From Crossaster papposus (taxonomy: Eukaryota > Echinodermata > Asteroidea > Velatida > Solasteridae), in the NCBI GenBank assembly GCA_037893245.1, contig JBAIAA010000808.1, forward strand, positions 248,001-312,000: a stretch of 64,000 bases of DNA, given 5' to 3'. The first letter of the stretch is position 1; each line of letters opens with the position of its first letter. This document shows, piece by piece, positions 13,601 to 27,128 of this stretch. Position numbers and translations under genes: made by a program. Below the pieces are notes generated by a model. The model did no database searches. It had not been told where the DNA came from and saw only the letters and a list, made by a program, of their open reading frames with translations.

Positions 13601-14940
13601 CTATCTCTGTCTTCTACCTCTGCTGTTCTTTCTGTGCAGGCTGACTGAGGTGTAGATCAGACACGTGGATATCCTCTATCTCTGCATTCTACCTCTGCTG
13701 TTCCTTCTGAGCACGCTGAGTGAGACACGTGGATATACTATATCTCTGTCTTCTACCTATGCTGTTCCTTCTGAGCAGGCTGAGTGAGACACGTGGATAT
13801 ACTCTATCTCTCTCTTCTACCTCTGCTGTTCCTTCTGAGCAGGCTGAGTGAGACACGTGGATATACTCTATCTCTGTCTTATACATCTGCTGTTCCTTTT
13901 GAGCAGGCTGAGTGAGGTGTAGATCAGACACGTGGATATACTCTATCTGTGTCTTCTACCTCTGCTGTTCCTTCTGAGCAGGCTGAGTGAGGTGTAGATC
14001 AGACACGTGGATATACTATATCTATGTCTTCTACCTCCGATGTTCCTTCTGAGCAGGCTGAGTGAGGTGTAGATCAGACACGTGGATATACTCTATCTCT
14101 GTCTTCTACCTATGCTGTTCCTTCTGAGCAGGCTGAGTGAGGTGTAGATGAGACACGTCGATATACTCTATCTCTGTCTTCTACATCTGCTGTTCCTTCT
14201 GAGCAGGCTGAGTGAGGTGTAGATCAGACACGTGGATATACTCTATCTCTGTCTTCTACCTCTGCTCTTCCTTCTGAGCAGGCTGAGTGAGACACGTGGA
14301 TATACTCTATCTCTGTCTTCTACCTCTGCTGTTCCTTCTGAGCAGGCTGAGTGAGGTGTAGATCAGACACGTCGATATACTCTATCTCTGTCTTCTACCT
14401 CTGCTTTTCCTTCTGATCAGGCTGAGTGAGGTGTAGATCAGACACCTGGATATACTCTATATCTGTCTTCTACATCTGCTGTTCCTTCTGAGCGGGCTGA
14501 ATGAGACACGGGGATATACTCTATCTCTGTCTTCTACCTCTGCTGTTCCTTTTGAGCAGGCTGACTGAGGTGTAGAACAGACACGTGGATATACTCTATC
14601 TTTGTCTTCTACCTCTGCTTTTTCTTTTGATCAGGCTGATTGAGGTGTAGATCAGACACGTGGATATACTCTATCTCTGTCTTCTACATCTGCTGTTCCT
14701 TTTGAGCAGACTGAGTGAGGTGTAGATCAAACACGTGGATATACTCTATCTCTGTCTTCTACCTCTGCTGTTCCTTCTGAGCGGGCTGAGTGAGGTGTAG
14801 ATCAGACACGTGGATATACGCTATCTGTGTCTTCTACCTCTGCTGTTCCTTCTGAGCAGGCTGAGTGAAACAAGTGGATATACTCTATCTCTGTCTTCTA
14901 CCTCTGCTGTTCCTTCTGCGCAGGCTGAGTGAGGTGTAGA

Positions 14941-15540
14941 TCAGACACGTGGATATACTATATCTATGTCTTCTACCTCCGATGTTCCTTCTGAGCAGGC
15001 TGAGTGAGGTGTAGATCAGACACGTGGATATAATCTATCTCTGTCTTCTACCTCTGCTGTTCCTTCTGAGCAGGCTGACTGAGGTGTAGATCAGACACGT
15101 GGATATACTCTATCTCTGTCCTCTACCTCTGCTGTTCCTTTTGAGCAGGCTGAGTGAGGTGTAGATCAGACACGTGGATATACTCTATCTCTGGCTTCTA
15201 CCTCTGTTGTTCATTCTGAGCAGGCCGAGTGAGGTGTAGATCAGACACGTGGATATACTATATCTATGTCTTCTACCTCCGATGTTCCTTCTGAGCAGGC
15301 TGAGTGAGGTGTAGATCAGACACGTGGATATAATCTATCTCTGTCTTCTACCTCTGCTGTTCCTTCTGAGCAGGCTGACTGAGGTGTAGATCAGACACGT
15401 GGATATACTCTATCTCTGTCTTCTACCTCTGCTGTTCCTTTTGAGCAGGCTGAGTGAGGTGTAGATCAGACACGTGGATATACTCTATCTCTGGCTTCTA
15501 CCGCTGTTGTTCATTCTGAGCAGGCCGAGTGAGGTGTAGA
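14941..15540 (+). repeat. 300-bp tetramer, two copies
   Basis: 14941-15240 and 15241-15540 are direct copies of four L monomers (4 x 75). They share the rare variants CCTCCGATG, GGATATAATC, CTGGCTTC and CAGGCCGAG. They differ at a few bases, for example CCTCTGTTG versus CCGCTGTTG. This is a recent, very local duplication within a stretch that otherwise has no regular HOR. Confidence 0.88.
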
Positions 15541-16790
15541 TCAGACACGTGGATATACTCTATATATGTCTTCTACCTCTGCTGTTCCTTCTGAGTAGGC
15601 TGAGTGAGAGACGTGGATATACTCTATCTCTGTCTTCTACCTCTGCTGTTCCTTCTGAGCAGGCTGAGTGAGACACGTGGATATACTCTATCTCTGTCTT
15701 CTACCTCTGCTGTTCCTTCTGAGCAGCCTGAGTGAGACACGTGGATATACTCTATCTCTGTATTCTACATCTGCTGTTCCTTTTGAGCAGGCTGAGTGAG
15801 GTGTAGATCAGACACGTGGATATACTCCATCTCTGTCTTCTACCTCTGCTGTTCCTTCTGAGCAGGCTGAGTGAGGTGTAGATCAGACACGTGGATATAC
15901 TCTATCTCTGTCTTCTACCTCTGATGTTCCTTCTGAGCAGGATGAGTGAGGTGCAGATCAGACACGTGGATATACTCTATCTCTGTCTTCTACCTCTGCT
16001 GTTCCTTCTGTGCAGGCTGACTGAGGTGTAGATCAGACACGTGGATATCCTCTATCTCTGTATTCTACCTCTGCTGTTCCTTCTGAGCAGGCTGAGTGAG
16101 ACACGTGGATATACTATATCTCTGTCTTCTACCTATGCTGTTCCTTCTGAGCAGGCTGAGTGAGACACGTGGATATACTCTATCTCTGTCTTCTACCTCT
16201 GCTGTTCCTTCTGAGCAGGCTGAGTGAGACACGTGGATATACTCTATCTCTGTCTTCTACCTCTGCAGTTCCTTCTGAGCGGGCTGAGTGAGGTGTAGAT
16301 CAGACACGTGGATATACTCTATCTCTGTCTTCTACCTCTGCTGTTCCTTCTGAGCAGGCTGAGTGAGGTGTAGATCAGACACGTGGATATACTCTATCTC
16401 TGTCTTCTACCTATACGTTTCCTTCTGAGCAGGCTGAGTGAGGTGTAGATCAGACACGTGGATATACTCTATCTCTGTCTTCTACATCTGCAGTTCCTTC
16501 TGAGCGGGCTGAGTGAGGTGTAGATCAGACACGTGGATATACTCTATCTCTGTCTTCTACCTCTGCTGTTCTTTCTGAGCAGGCTGAGTGAGGTGTATAT
16601 CAGACACGTGGATATACTCTATCTCTGTCTTCTACCTCTGCGTTTCCTTCTGAGCAGGCTGAGTGAGGTGTAGATCAGACACGTGGATATACTCTATCTC
16701 TGTCTTCTACCTCTGCTGTTCCTTCTGAGCAGGCTGAGTGAGGTGTAGATCAGACACGTGGATATACTCTATCTCTGTCTTCTACCTCTG
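15541..16790 (+). repeat. Block duplicated at 20474-21723
   Basis: Monomer order and variants match 20474-21723 at an offset of 4933 bp, including the GGATATCC + TGTATTC monomers at 16043 and 20976 and the runs of CTGCAGTTCC, GCGTTTCC and GTGTATATCAG variants. The match ends where CTGCTGTTC is replaced by CTGATGTTC. Copying over several kilobases rather than tandem neighbour exchange is implied. Confidence 0.8.
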
Positions 16791-17562
16791 CTGTTCTTTC
16801 TGTGCAGGCTGACTGAGGTGTAGATCAGACACGTGGATATCCTCTATCTCTGCATTCTACCTCTGCTGTTCCTTCTGAGCACGCTGAGTGAGACACGTGG
16901 ATATACTATATCTCTGTCTTCTACCTATGCTGTTCCTTCTGAGCAGGCTGAGTGAGACACGTGGATATACTCTATCTCTCTCTTCTACCTCTGCTGTTCC
17001 TTCTGAGCAGGCTGAGTGAGACACGTGGATATACTCTATCTCTGTCTTATACATCTGCTGTTCCTTTTGAGCAGGCTGAGTGAGGTGTAGATCAGACACG
17101 TGGATATTCTCTATCTGTGTCTTCTACCTCTGCTGTTCCTTCTGAGCAGGCTGAGTGAGGTGTAGATCAGACACGTGGATATACTATATCTATGTCTTCT
17201 ACCTCCGATGTTCCTTCTGAGCAGGCTGAGTGAGGTGTAGATCAGACACGTGGATATACTCTATCTCTGTCTTCTACCTATGCTGTTCCTTCTGAGCAGG
17301 CTGAGTGAGGTGTAGATGAGACACGTCGATATACTCTATCTCTGTCTTCTACATCTGCTGTTCCTTCTGAGCAGGCTGAGTGAGGTGTAGATCAGACACG
17401 TGGATATACTCTATCTCTGTCTTCTACCTCTGCTCTTCCTTCTGAGCAGGCTGAGTGAGACACGTGGATATACTCTATCTCTGTATTCTATCTCTGCTGT
17501 TCCTTCTGAGCAGGCTGAGTGAGACACGTGGATATACTCTATCTCTGTCTTCTACCTCTGCT

Positions 17563-20560
17563 GTCCCTTCTAAACAGGCTGAGTGAGGTGTAGATCAGAC
17601 ACGTGGATATACTATATCTATGTCTTCTACCTCCGATGTTCCTTCTGAGCAGGCTGAGTGAGGTGTAGATCAGACACGTGGATATAATCTATCTCTGTCT
17701 TCTACCTCTGCTGTTCCTTCTGAGCAGGCTGACTGAGGTGTAGATCAGACACGTGGATATACTCTATCTCTGTCTTCTACCTCTGCTGTTCCTTTTGAGC
17801 AGGCTGAGTGAGGTGTAGATCAGACACGTGGATATACTCTATATATGTCTTCTACCTCTGCTGTTCCTTCTGAGTAGGCTGAGTGAGAGACGTGGATATA
17901 CTCTATCTCTGTCTTCTACCTCTGCTGTTCCTTCTGAGCAGGCTGAGTGAGGTGTAGATCAGACACGTCGATATACTCTATCTCTGTCTTCTACCTCTGC
18001 TGTTCCTTCTGAGCAGGCTTAGTGAGGTGTAGATCAGACACGTGGATATACTCTATCTCTGTCTTCTACCTCTGCGATTCCTTCTGATCAGGCTGAGTGA
18101 GTTGTAGATCAGACACGTGGATATACTCTATCTCTGTCTTCTACATCTGCTGTTCCTTCTGAGCGGGCTGAATGAGACACGTGGATATACTCTATCTCTG
18201 TCTTCTACCTCTGCTGTTCCTTTTGAGCAGGCTGACTGAGGTGTAAAACAGACACGTGGATATACTCTATCTCTGTCTTCTACCTCTGCTTTTCCTTCTG
18301 ATCAGGCTGATTGAGGTGTAGATCAGACACGTGGATATACTCTATCTCTGTCTTCTACCTCTGCTGTTCCTTCTGAGCAGGCTGAGTGAGACACGTGGAT
18401 ATACTATATCTCCGTCTTCTACCTCTGCTGTTCCTTCTGAGCAGGCTGAGTAAGGTGGAGATCAGACACGTGGATATACTCTATCTCTGTCTTCTACCTC
18501 TGCTGTTCTTTCTGAGCAGGCTGAGTGAGACACGTGGATATACTCTATCTCTGTCTTCTACCTCTGCTGTTCCTTCTGAGCAGGCTGAGTGAGGTGTAGA
18601 TCAGACACGTCGATATACTCTATCTCTGTCTTCTACCTCTGCTGTTCCTTCTGAGCAGGCTTAGTGAGGTGTAGATCAGACACGTGGATATACTCTATCT
18701 CTGTCTTCTACCTCTGCGATTCCTTCTGATCAGGCTGAGTGAGTTGTAGATCAGACACGTGGATATACTCTATCTCTGTCTTCTACATCTGCTGTTCCTT
18801 CTGAGCGGGCTGAATGAGACACGTGGATATACTCTATCTCTGTCTTCTACCTCTGCTGTTCCTTTTGAGCAGGCTGACTGAGGTGTAAAACAGACACGTG
18901 GATATACTCTATCTCTGTCTTCTACCTCTGCTTTTCCTTCTGATCAGGCTGATTGAGGTGTAGATCAGACACGTGGATATACTCTATCTCTGTCTTCTAC
19001 CTCTGCTGTTCCTTCTGAGCAGGCTGAGTGAGACACGTGGATATACTATATCTCCGTCTTCTACCTCTGCTGTTCCTTCTGAGCAGGCTGAGTAAGGTGT
19101 AGATCAGACACCTGGATATACTCTATCTCTGTATTCTATCTCTGCTGTTCCTTCTGAGCAGGCTGAGTGAGACACGTGGATATACTCTATCTCTGTCTTC
19201 TACCTCTGCTGTCCCTTCTAAACAGGCTGAGTGAGGTGTAGATCAGACACGTGGATATACTATATCTATGTCTTCTACCTCCGATGTTCCTTCTGAGCAG
19301 GCTGAGTGAGGTGTAGATCAGACACGTGGATATAATCTATCTCTGTCTTCTACCTCTGCTGTTCCTTCTGAGCAGGCTGACTGAGGTGTAGATCAGACAC
19401 GTGGATATACTCTATCTCTGTCTTCTACCTCTGCTGTTCCTTTTGAGCAGGCTGAGTGAGGTGTAGATCAGACACGTGGATATACTCTATATATGTCTTC
19501 TACCTCTGCTGTTCCTTCTGAGTAGGCTGAGTGAGAGACGTGGATATACTCTATCTCTGTCTTCTACCTCTGCTGTTCCTTCTGAGCAGGCTGAGTGAGG
19601 TGTAGATCAGACACGTCGATATACTCTATCTCTGTCTTCTACCTCTGCTGTTCCTTCTGAGCAGGCTTAGTGAGGTGTAGATCAGACACGTGGATATACT
19701 CTATCTCTGTCTTCTACCTCTGCGATTCCTTCTGATCAGGCTGAGTGAGTTGTAGATCAGACACGTGGATATACTCTATCTCTGTCTTCTACATCTGCTG
19801 TTCCTTCTGAGCGGGCTGAATGAGACACGTGGATATACTCTATCTCTGTCTTCTACCTCTGCTGTTCCTTTTGAGCAGGCTGACTGAGGTGTAAAACAGA
19901 CACGTGGATATACTCTATCTCTGTCTTCTACCTCTGCTTTTCCTTCTGATCAGGCTGATTGAGGTGTAGATCAGACACGTGGATATACTCTATCTCTGTC
20001 TTCTACCTCTGCTGTTCCTTCTGAGCAGGCTGAGTGAGACACGTGGATATACTATATCTCCGTCTTCTACCTCTGCTGTTCCTTCTGAGCAGGCTGAGTA
20101 AGGTGTAGATCAGACACCTGGATATACTCTATCTCTGTATTCTATCTCTGCTGTTCCTTCTGAGCAGGCTGAGTGAGACACGTGGATATACTCTATCTCT
20201 GTCTTCTACCTCTGCTGTCCCTTCTAAACAGGCTGAGTGAGGTGTAGATCAGACACGTGGATATACTATATCTATGTCTTCTACCTCCGATGTTCCTTCT
20301 GAGCAGGCTGAGTGAGGTGTAGATCAGACACGTGGATATAATCTATCTCTGTCTTCTACCTCTGCTGTTCCTTCTGAGCAGGCTGACTGAGGTGTAGATC
20401 AGACACGTGGATATACTCTATCTCTGTCTTCTACCTCTGCTGTTCCTTTTGAGCAGGCTGAGTGAGGTGTAGATCAGACACGTGGATATACTCTATATAT
20501 GTCTTCTACCTCTGCTGTTCCTTCTGAGTAGGCTGAGTGAGAGACGTGGATATACTCTAT
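17563..20560 (+). repeat. Composite HOR domain, 642- and 1006-bp periods
   Basis: Two modules alternate. Module X begins with the rare GTCCCTTCTAAACAGG variant (17563, 19211, 20217). Module Y begins with a CACGTCG monomer and contains TTAGTGAGG, GCGATTCC and GAGTTGTAG variants (17959, 18601, 19607). The order is X-Y-Y-X-Y-X. X+Y makes 1006 bp (4 S plus 10 L); the Y-Y step is 642 bp (3 S plus 6 L). Confidence 0.8.
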
Positions 20561-21089
20561 CTCTGTCTTCTACCTCTGCTGTTCCTTCTGAGCAGGCTGA
20601 GTGAGACACGTGGATATACTCTATCTCTGTCTTCTACCTCTGCTGTTCCTTCTGAGCAGGCTGAGTGAGACACGTGGATATACTCTATCTCTGTATTCTA
20701 CATCTGCTGTTCCTTTTGAGCAGGCTGAGTGAGGTGTAGATCAGACACGTGGATATACTCCATCTCTGTCTTCTACCTCTGCTGTTCCTTCTGAGCAGGC
20801 TGAGTGAGGTGTAGATCAGACACGTGGATATACTCTATCTCTGTCTTCTACCTCTGATGTTCCTTCTGAGCAGGATGAGTGAGGTGCAGATCAGACACGT
20901 GGATATACTCTATCTCTGTCTTCTACCTCTGCTGTTCCTTCTGTGCAGGCTGACTGAGGTGTAGATCAGACACGTGGATATCCTCTATCTCTGTATTCTA
21001 CCTCTGCTGTTCCTTCTGAGCAGGCTGAGTGAGACACGTGGATATACTATATCTCTGTCTTCTACCTATGCTGTTCCTTCTGAGCAGGC

Positions 21090-24000
21090 TGAGTGAGACA
21101 CGTGGATATACTCTATCTCTGTCTTCTACCTCTGCTGTTCCTTCTGAGCAGGCTGAGTGAGACACGTGGATATACTCTATCTCTGTCTTCTACCTCTGCA
21201 GTTCCTTCTGAGCGGGCTGAGTGAGGTGTAGATCAGACACGTGGATATACTCTATCTCTGTCTTCTACCTCTGCTGTTCCTTCTGAGCAGGCTGAGTGAG
21301 GTGTAGATCAGACACGTGGATATACTCTATCTCTGTCTTCTACCTATGCGTTTCCTTCTGAGCAGGCTGAGTGAGGTGTAGATCAGACACGTGGAGATAC
21401 TCTATCTCTGTCTTCTACATCTGCAGTTCCTTCTGAGCGGGCTGACTGAGGTGTAGATCAGACACGTGGATATACTCTATCTCTGTCTTCTACCTCTGCT
21501 GTTCTTTCTGAGCAGGCTGAGTGAGGTGTATATCAGACACGTGGATATACTCTATCTCTGTCTTCTACCTCTGCGTTTCCTTCTGAGCAGGCTGAGTGAG
21601 GTGTAGATCAGACACGTGGATATACTCTATCTCTGTCTTCTACCTCTGCTGTTCCTTCTGAGCAGGCTGAGTGAGGTGTAGATCAGACACGTGGATATAC
21701 TCTATCTCTGTCTTCTACCTCTGATGTTCCTTCTGAGCAGGCTGAGTGAGGTGTAGATCAGACACGTGGATATACTCTATCTCTGTATTCTACCTCTGCT
21801 GTTCCTTCTGAGCAGGCTGAGTGAGACACGTGGATATACTATATCTCTGTCTTCTACCTATGCTGTTCCTTCTGAGCAGGCTGAGTGAGACACGTGGATA
21901 TACTCTATCTCTGTCTTCTACCTCTGCTGTTCCTTCTGAGCAGGCTGAGTGAGGTGTAGATCAGACACGTGGATATACTCTATCTCTGTCTTCTACCTCT
22001 GCTGTTCCTTCTGTGCAGGCTGACTGAGGTGTAGATCAGACACGTGGATATCCTCTATCTCTGTATTCTACCTCTGCTGTTCCTTCTGAGCAGGCTGAGT
22101 GAGACACGTGGATATACTATATCTCTGTCTTCTACCTATGCTGTTCCTTCTGAGCAGGCTGAGTGAGACACGTGGATATACTCTATCTCTGTCTTCTACC
22201 TCTGCTGTTCCTTCTGAGCAGGCTGAGTGAGACACGTGGATATACTCTATCTCTGTCTTCTACCTCTGCAGTTCCTTCTGAGCGGGCTGAGTGAGGTGTA
22301 GATCAGACACGTGGATATACTCTATCTCTGTCTTCTACCTCCGATGTTCCTTCTGAGCAGGCTGAGTGAGGTGTAGATCAGACACGTGGATATACTCTAT
22401 CTCTGTCTTCTACCTATGCTGTTCCTTCTGAGCAGGCTGAGTGAGGTGTAGATGAGACACGTCGATATACTCTATCTCTGTCTTCTACATCTGCTGTTCC
22501 TTCTGAGCAGGCTGAGTGAGGTGGAGATCAGACACGTGGATATACTCTATCTCTGTCTTCTACCTCTGCTGTTCTTTCTGAGCAGGCTGAGTGAGACACG
22601 TGGATATACTCTATCTCTGTCTTCTACCTCTGCTGTTCCTTCTGAGCAGGCTGAGTGAGGTGTAGATCAGACACGTCGATATACTCTATCTCTGTCTTCT
22701 ACCTCTGCTGTTCCTTCTGAGCAGGCTTAGTGAGGTGTAGATCAGACACGTGGATATACTCTATCTCTGTCTTCTACCTCTGCGATTCCTTCTGATCAGG
22801 CTGAGTGAGTTGTAGATCAGACACGTGGATATACTCTATCTCTGTCTTCTACATCTGCTGTTCCTTCTGAGCGGGCTGAATGAGACACGTGGATATACTC
22901 TATCTCTGTCTTCTACCTCTGCTGTTCCTTTTGAGCAGGCTGACTGAGGTGTAAAACAGACACGTGGATATACTCTATCTCTGTCTTCTACCTCTGCTTT
23001 TCCTTCTGATCAGGCTGATTGAGGTGTAGATCAGACACGTGGATATACTCTATCTCTGTCTTCTACCTCTGCTGTTCCTTCTGAGCAGGCTGAGTGAGAC
23101 ACGTGGATATACTATATCTCCGTCTTCTACCTCTGCTGTTCCTTCTGAGCAGGCTGAGTAAGGTGTAGATCAGACACCTGGATATACTCTATCTCTGTAT
23201 TCTATCTCTGCTGTTCCTTCTGAGCAGGCTGAGTAAGACACGTGGATATACTCTATCTCTGTCTTCTACCTCTGCTGTTCCTTCTGAGCAGGCTGAGTGA
23301 GACACGTGGATATACTCTATCTCTGTCTTCTACCTCTGCAGTTCCTTCTGAGCGGGCTGAGTGAGGTGTAGATCAGACACGTGGATATACTCTATCTCTG
23401 TCTTCTACCTCTGCTGTTCCTTCTGAGCAGGCTGAGTGAGGTGTAGATCAGACACGTGGATATACTCTATCTCTGTCTTCTACCTATGCGTTTCCTTCTG
23501 AGCAGGCTGAGTGAGGTGTAGATCAGACACGTGGATATACTCTATCTCTGTCTTCTACATCTGCAGTTCCTTCTGAGCGGGCTGAGTGAGGTGTAGATCA
23601 GACACGTGGATATACTCTATCTCTGTCTTCTACCTCTGCTGTTCTTTCTGAGCAGGCTGAGTGAGGTGTATATCAGACACGTGGATATACTCTATCTCTG
23701 TCTTCTACCTCTGCGTTTCCTTCTGAGCAGGCTGAGTGAGGTGTAGATCAGACACGTGGATATACTCTATCTCTGTCTTCTACCTCTGCTGTTCCTTCTG
23801 AGCAGGCTGAGTGAGGTGTAGATCAGACACGTGGATATACTCTATCTCTGTCTTCTACCTCTGATGTTCCTTCTGAGCAGGCTGAGTGAGGTGTAGATCA
23901 GACACGTGGATATACTCTATCTCTGTATTCTACCTCTGCTGTTCCTTCTGAGCAGGCTGAGTGAGACACGTGGATATACTATATCTCTGTCTTCTACCTA

Positions 24001-25370
24001 TGCTGTTCCTTCTGAGCAGGCTGAGTGAGACACGTGGATATACTCTATCTCTGTCTTCTACCTCTGCTGTTCCTTCTGAGCAGGCTGAGTGAGGTGTAGA
24101 TCAGACACGTGGATATACTCTATCTCTGTCTTCTGCCTCTGCTGTTCCTTCTGTGCAGGCTGACTGAGGTGTAGATCAGACACGTGGATATCCTCTATCT
24201 CTGTATTCTACCTCTGCTGTTCCTTCTGAGCAGGCTGAGTGAGACACGTGGATATACTATATCTCTGTCTTCTACCTATGCTGTTCCTTCTGAGCAGGCT
24301 GAGTGAGACACGTGGATATACTCTATCTCTGTCTTCTACCTCTGCTGTTCCTTCTGAGCAGGCTGAGTGAGACACGTGGATATACTCTATCTCTGTCTTC
24401 TACCTCTGCAGTTCCTTCTGAGCGGGCTGAGTGAGGTGTAGATCAGACACGTGGATATACTCTATCTCTGTCTTCTACCTCCGATGTTCCTTCTGAGCAG
24501 GCTGAGTGAGGTGTAGATCAGACACGTGGATATACTCTATCTCTGTCTTCTACCTATGCTGTTCCTTCTGAGCAGGCTGAGTGAGGTGTAGATGAGACAC
24601 GTCGATATACTCTATCTCTGTCTTCTACATCTGCTGTTCCTTCTGAGCAGGCTGAGTGAGGTGGAGATCAGACACGTGGATATACTCTATCTCTGTCTTC
24701 TACCTCTGCTGTTCTTTCTGAGCAGGCTGAGTGAGACACGTGGATATACTCTATCTCTGTCTTCTACCTCTGCTGTTCCTTCTGAGCAGGCTGAGTGAGG
24801 TGTAGATCAGACACGTCGATATACTCTATCTCTGTCTTCTACCTCTGCTGTTCCTTCTGAGCAGGCTTAGTGAGGTGTAGATCAGACACGTGGATATACT
24901 CTATCTCTGTCTTCTACCTCTGCGATTCCTTCTGATCAGGCTGAGTGAGTTGTAGATCAGACACGTGGATATACTCTATCTCTGTCTTCTACATCTGCTG
25001 TTCCTTCTGAGCGGGCTGAATGAGACACGTGGATATACTCTATCTCTGTCTTCTACCTCTGCTGTTCCTTTTGAGCAGGCTGACTGAGGTGTAAAACAGA
25101 CACGTGGATATACTCTATCTCTGTCTTCTACCTCTGCTTTTCCTTCTGATCAGGCTGATTGAGGTGTAGATCAGACACGTGGATATACTCTATCTCTGTC
25201 TTCTACCTCTGCTGTTCCTTCTGAGCAGGCTGAGTGAGACACGTGGATATACTATATCTCCGTCTTCTACCTCTGCTGTTCCTTCTGAGCAGGCTGAGTA
25301 AGGTGTAGATCAGACACCTGGATATACTCTATCTCTGTATTCTATCTCTGCTGTTCCTTCTGAGCAGGCT
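21090..25370 (+). repeat. 30-monomer HOR, 2140 bp, two copies
   Basis: Markers recur at exactly 2140 bp: GGATATCC at 22046 and 24186, and the GGTGGAGATCA-containing block at about 22520 and 24660. The period equals 10 S plus 20 L monomers. Copies run from roughly 21.09 to 23.23 kb and 23.23 to 25.37 kb and differ at scattered bases such as CTTCTACC versus CTTCTGCC. This is the longest regular HOR unit I measured here. Confidence 0.85.
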
Positions 25371-25445
25371 GAGTGAGACACGTGGATATACTCTATCTCT
25401 GTCTTCTACCTCTGCTGTCCCTTCTAAACAGGCTGAGTGAGGTGT

Positions 25446-26442
25446 AGATCAGACACGTGGATATACTCTATCTCTGTCTTCTACCTCTGCTTTTCCTTCT
25501 GATCAGGCTGAGTGAGGTGTAGATCAGACACGTGCATATACTCTATCTCTGTCTTCTACATCTGCTGTTCCTTCTGAGCAGGCTGAATGAGACACGTGGA
25601 TAGAATCTATCTCTGTCTTCTACCTCTGCTGTTCCTTTTGAGCAGGCTGACTGAGGTGTAGAACAGACACGTGGATATACTCTATCTCTGTCTTCTACCT
25701 CTGCTGTTCCTTCTGATCAGGCTGATTGAGGTGTAGATCAGACACGTGGATATACTATATCTCTGTCTTCTACCTCTGCTGTTCCTTCTGAGCAGGCTGA
25801 GTGAGACACGTGGATATACTATATCTCCGTCTTCTACCTCTGCTGTTCCTTCTGAGCAGGCTGAGTGAGGTGTAGATCAGACACGTGGATATACTCTATC
25901 TCTGTATTCTATCTCTGCTTTTCCTTCTGAGCATGCTGAGTGAGGTGTAGATCAGACACGTGGATATACTCTATATATGTCTTCTACCTCTGCTGTTCCT
26001 TCTGAGTAGGCTGAGTGAGAGACGTGGATATACTCTATCTCTGTCTTCTACCTCTGCTGTTCCTTCTGAGTGAGACACGTGACACATGAGACACAGGCTG
26101 AGTGAGACACGTGGATATACTCTATCTCTGTCTTCTACCTGTGCTGTTCCTTCTGAGCAGGCTGAGTGAGACACGTGGATATACTCTATCTCTGTATTAT
26201 ACATCTGCTGTTCCTTTTGAGCAGGCTGAGTGAGGTGTAGATCAGACACGTGGATATACTCCATCTCTGTCTTCTACCTCTGCTGTTCCTTCTGAGCAGG
26301 CTGAGTGAGGTGTATATCAGACACGTGGATATACTCTATCTCTGCATTCTACCTCTGCTGTTCCTTCTGAGCAGGCTGAGTGAGACACGTGGATATACTA
26401 TATCTCTGTCTTCTACCTATGCTGTTCCTTCTGAGCAGGCTG
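25446..26442 (+). repeat. Block duplicated at 38341-39337
   Basis: The segment matches 38341-39337 at an offset of 12895 bp, including the rare GGATAGAATC variant (25598 and 38493; a third copy lies at 32963) and the 87-bp irregular monomer. The LINE-containing stretch near 40.3 kb carries a related but not colinear copy. Confidence 0.8.
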
Positions 26443-27128
26443 AGTGAGGTGTAGATCAGACACGTGGATATACTCTATCTCTGTATTCTATCTCTGCTGT
26501 TCCTTCTGAGCATGCTGAGTGAGGTGTAGATCAGACACGTGGATATACTCTATATATGTCTTCTACCTCTGCTGTTCCTTCTGAGTAGGCTGAGTGAGAG
26601 ACGTGGATATACTCTATCTCTGTCTTCTACCTCTGCTGTTCCTTCTGAGTGAGACACGTGACACATGAGACACAGGCTGAGTGAGACACGTGGATATACT
26701 CTATCTCTGTCTTCTACCTGTGCTGTTCCTTCTGAGCAGGCTGAGTGAGACACGTGGATATACTCTATCTCTGTATTATACATCTGCTGTTCCTTTTGAG
26801 CAGGCTGAGTGAGGTGTAGATCAGACACGTGGATATACTCCATCTCTGTCTTCTACCTCTGCTGTTCCTTCTGAGCAGGCTGAGTGAGGTGTATATCAGA
26901 CACGTGGATATACTCTATCTCTGCATTCTACCTCTGCTGTTCCTTCTGAGCAGGCTGAGTGAGACACGTGGATATACTATATCTCTGTATTCTACCTATG
27001 CTGTTTCTTCTGAGCAGGCTGAGTGAGACACGTGGATATACTCTATCTCTGTCTTCTACCTCTGCTGTTCCTTCTGAGCAGGCTGAGTGAGACACGTGTA
27101 TATACTCTATTTCTGTCTTATACATCTG
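25971..27128 (+). repeat. 579-bp HOR with irregular 87-bp monomer, two copies
   Basis: Copies start at 25971 and 26550. The unit is 3 S plus 4 L plus one 87-bp monomer. That monomer is rearranged: after CCTTCTGAG it continues TGAGACACGTGACACATG and then AGACACAGGCTGAG, so the E-box half is partly duplicated. The signature GACACATGAG occurs at 26081, 26660, 38976, 40272, 45326, 47265, 47844 and 49354 and nowhere else that I saw, which makes it a good single-origin marker. Confidence 0.87.

Larger units (their letters stand above)
1..13920 (+). repeat. HOR domain A: 22-monomer, 1562-bp family
   Basis: Defined by a monomer with GGATATCC followed by CTGCATTC, seen at 14, 1715, 4016, 5578, 5920, 7482, 9044, 10606, 12105 and 13667 (and once more, isolated, at 16835). 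Spacings of exactly 1562 bp recur five times; 1562 equals 8 S plus 14 L monomers. Other spacings (1701, 2301, 342) are also whole numbers of monomers; 1499 is a whole number plus the 1-bp insertion near 10875. Copies fall into subtypes by shared variants: the 4016, 5920 and 12105 copies share one set, and 5578, 7482, 9044, 13667 (plus 16835) share another marked by GAGCACGCTG. Confidence 0.85.
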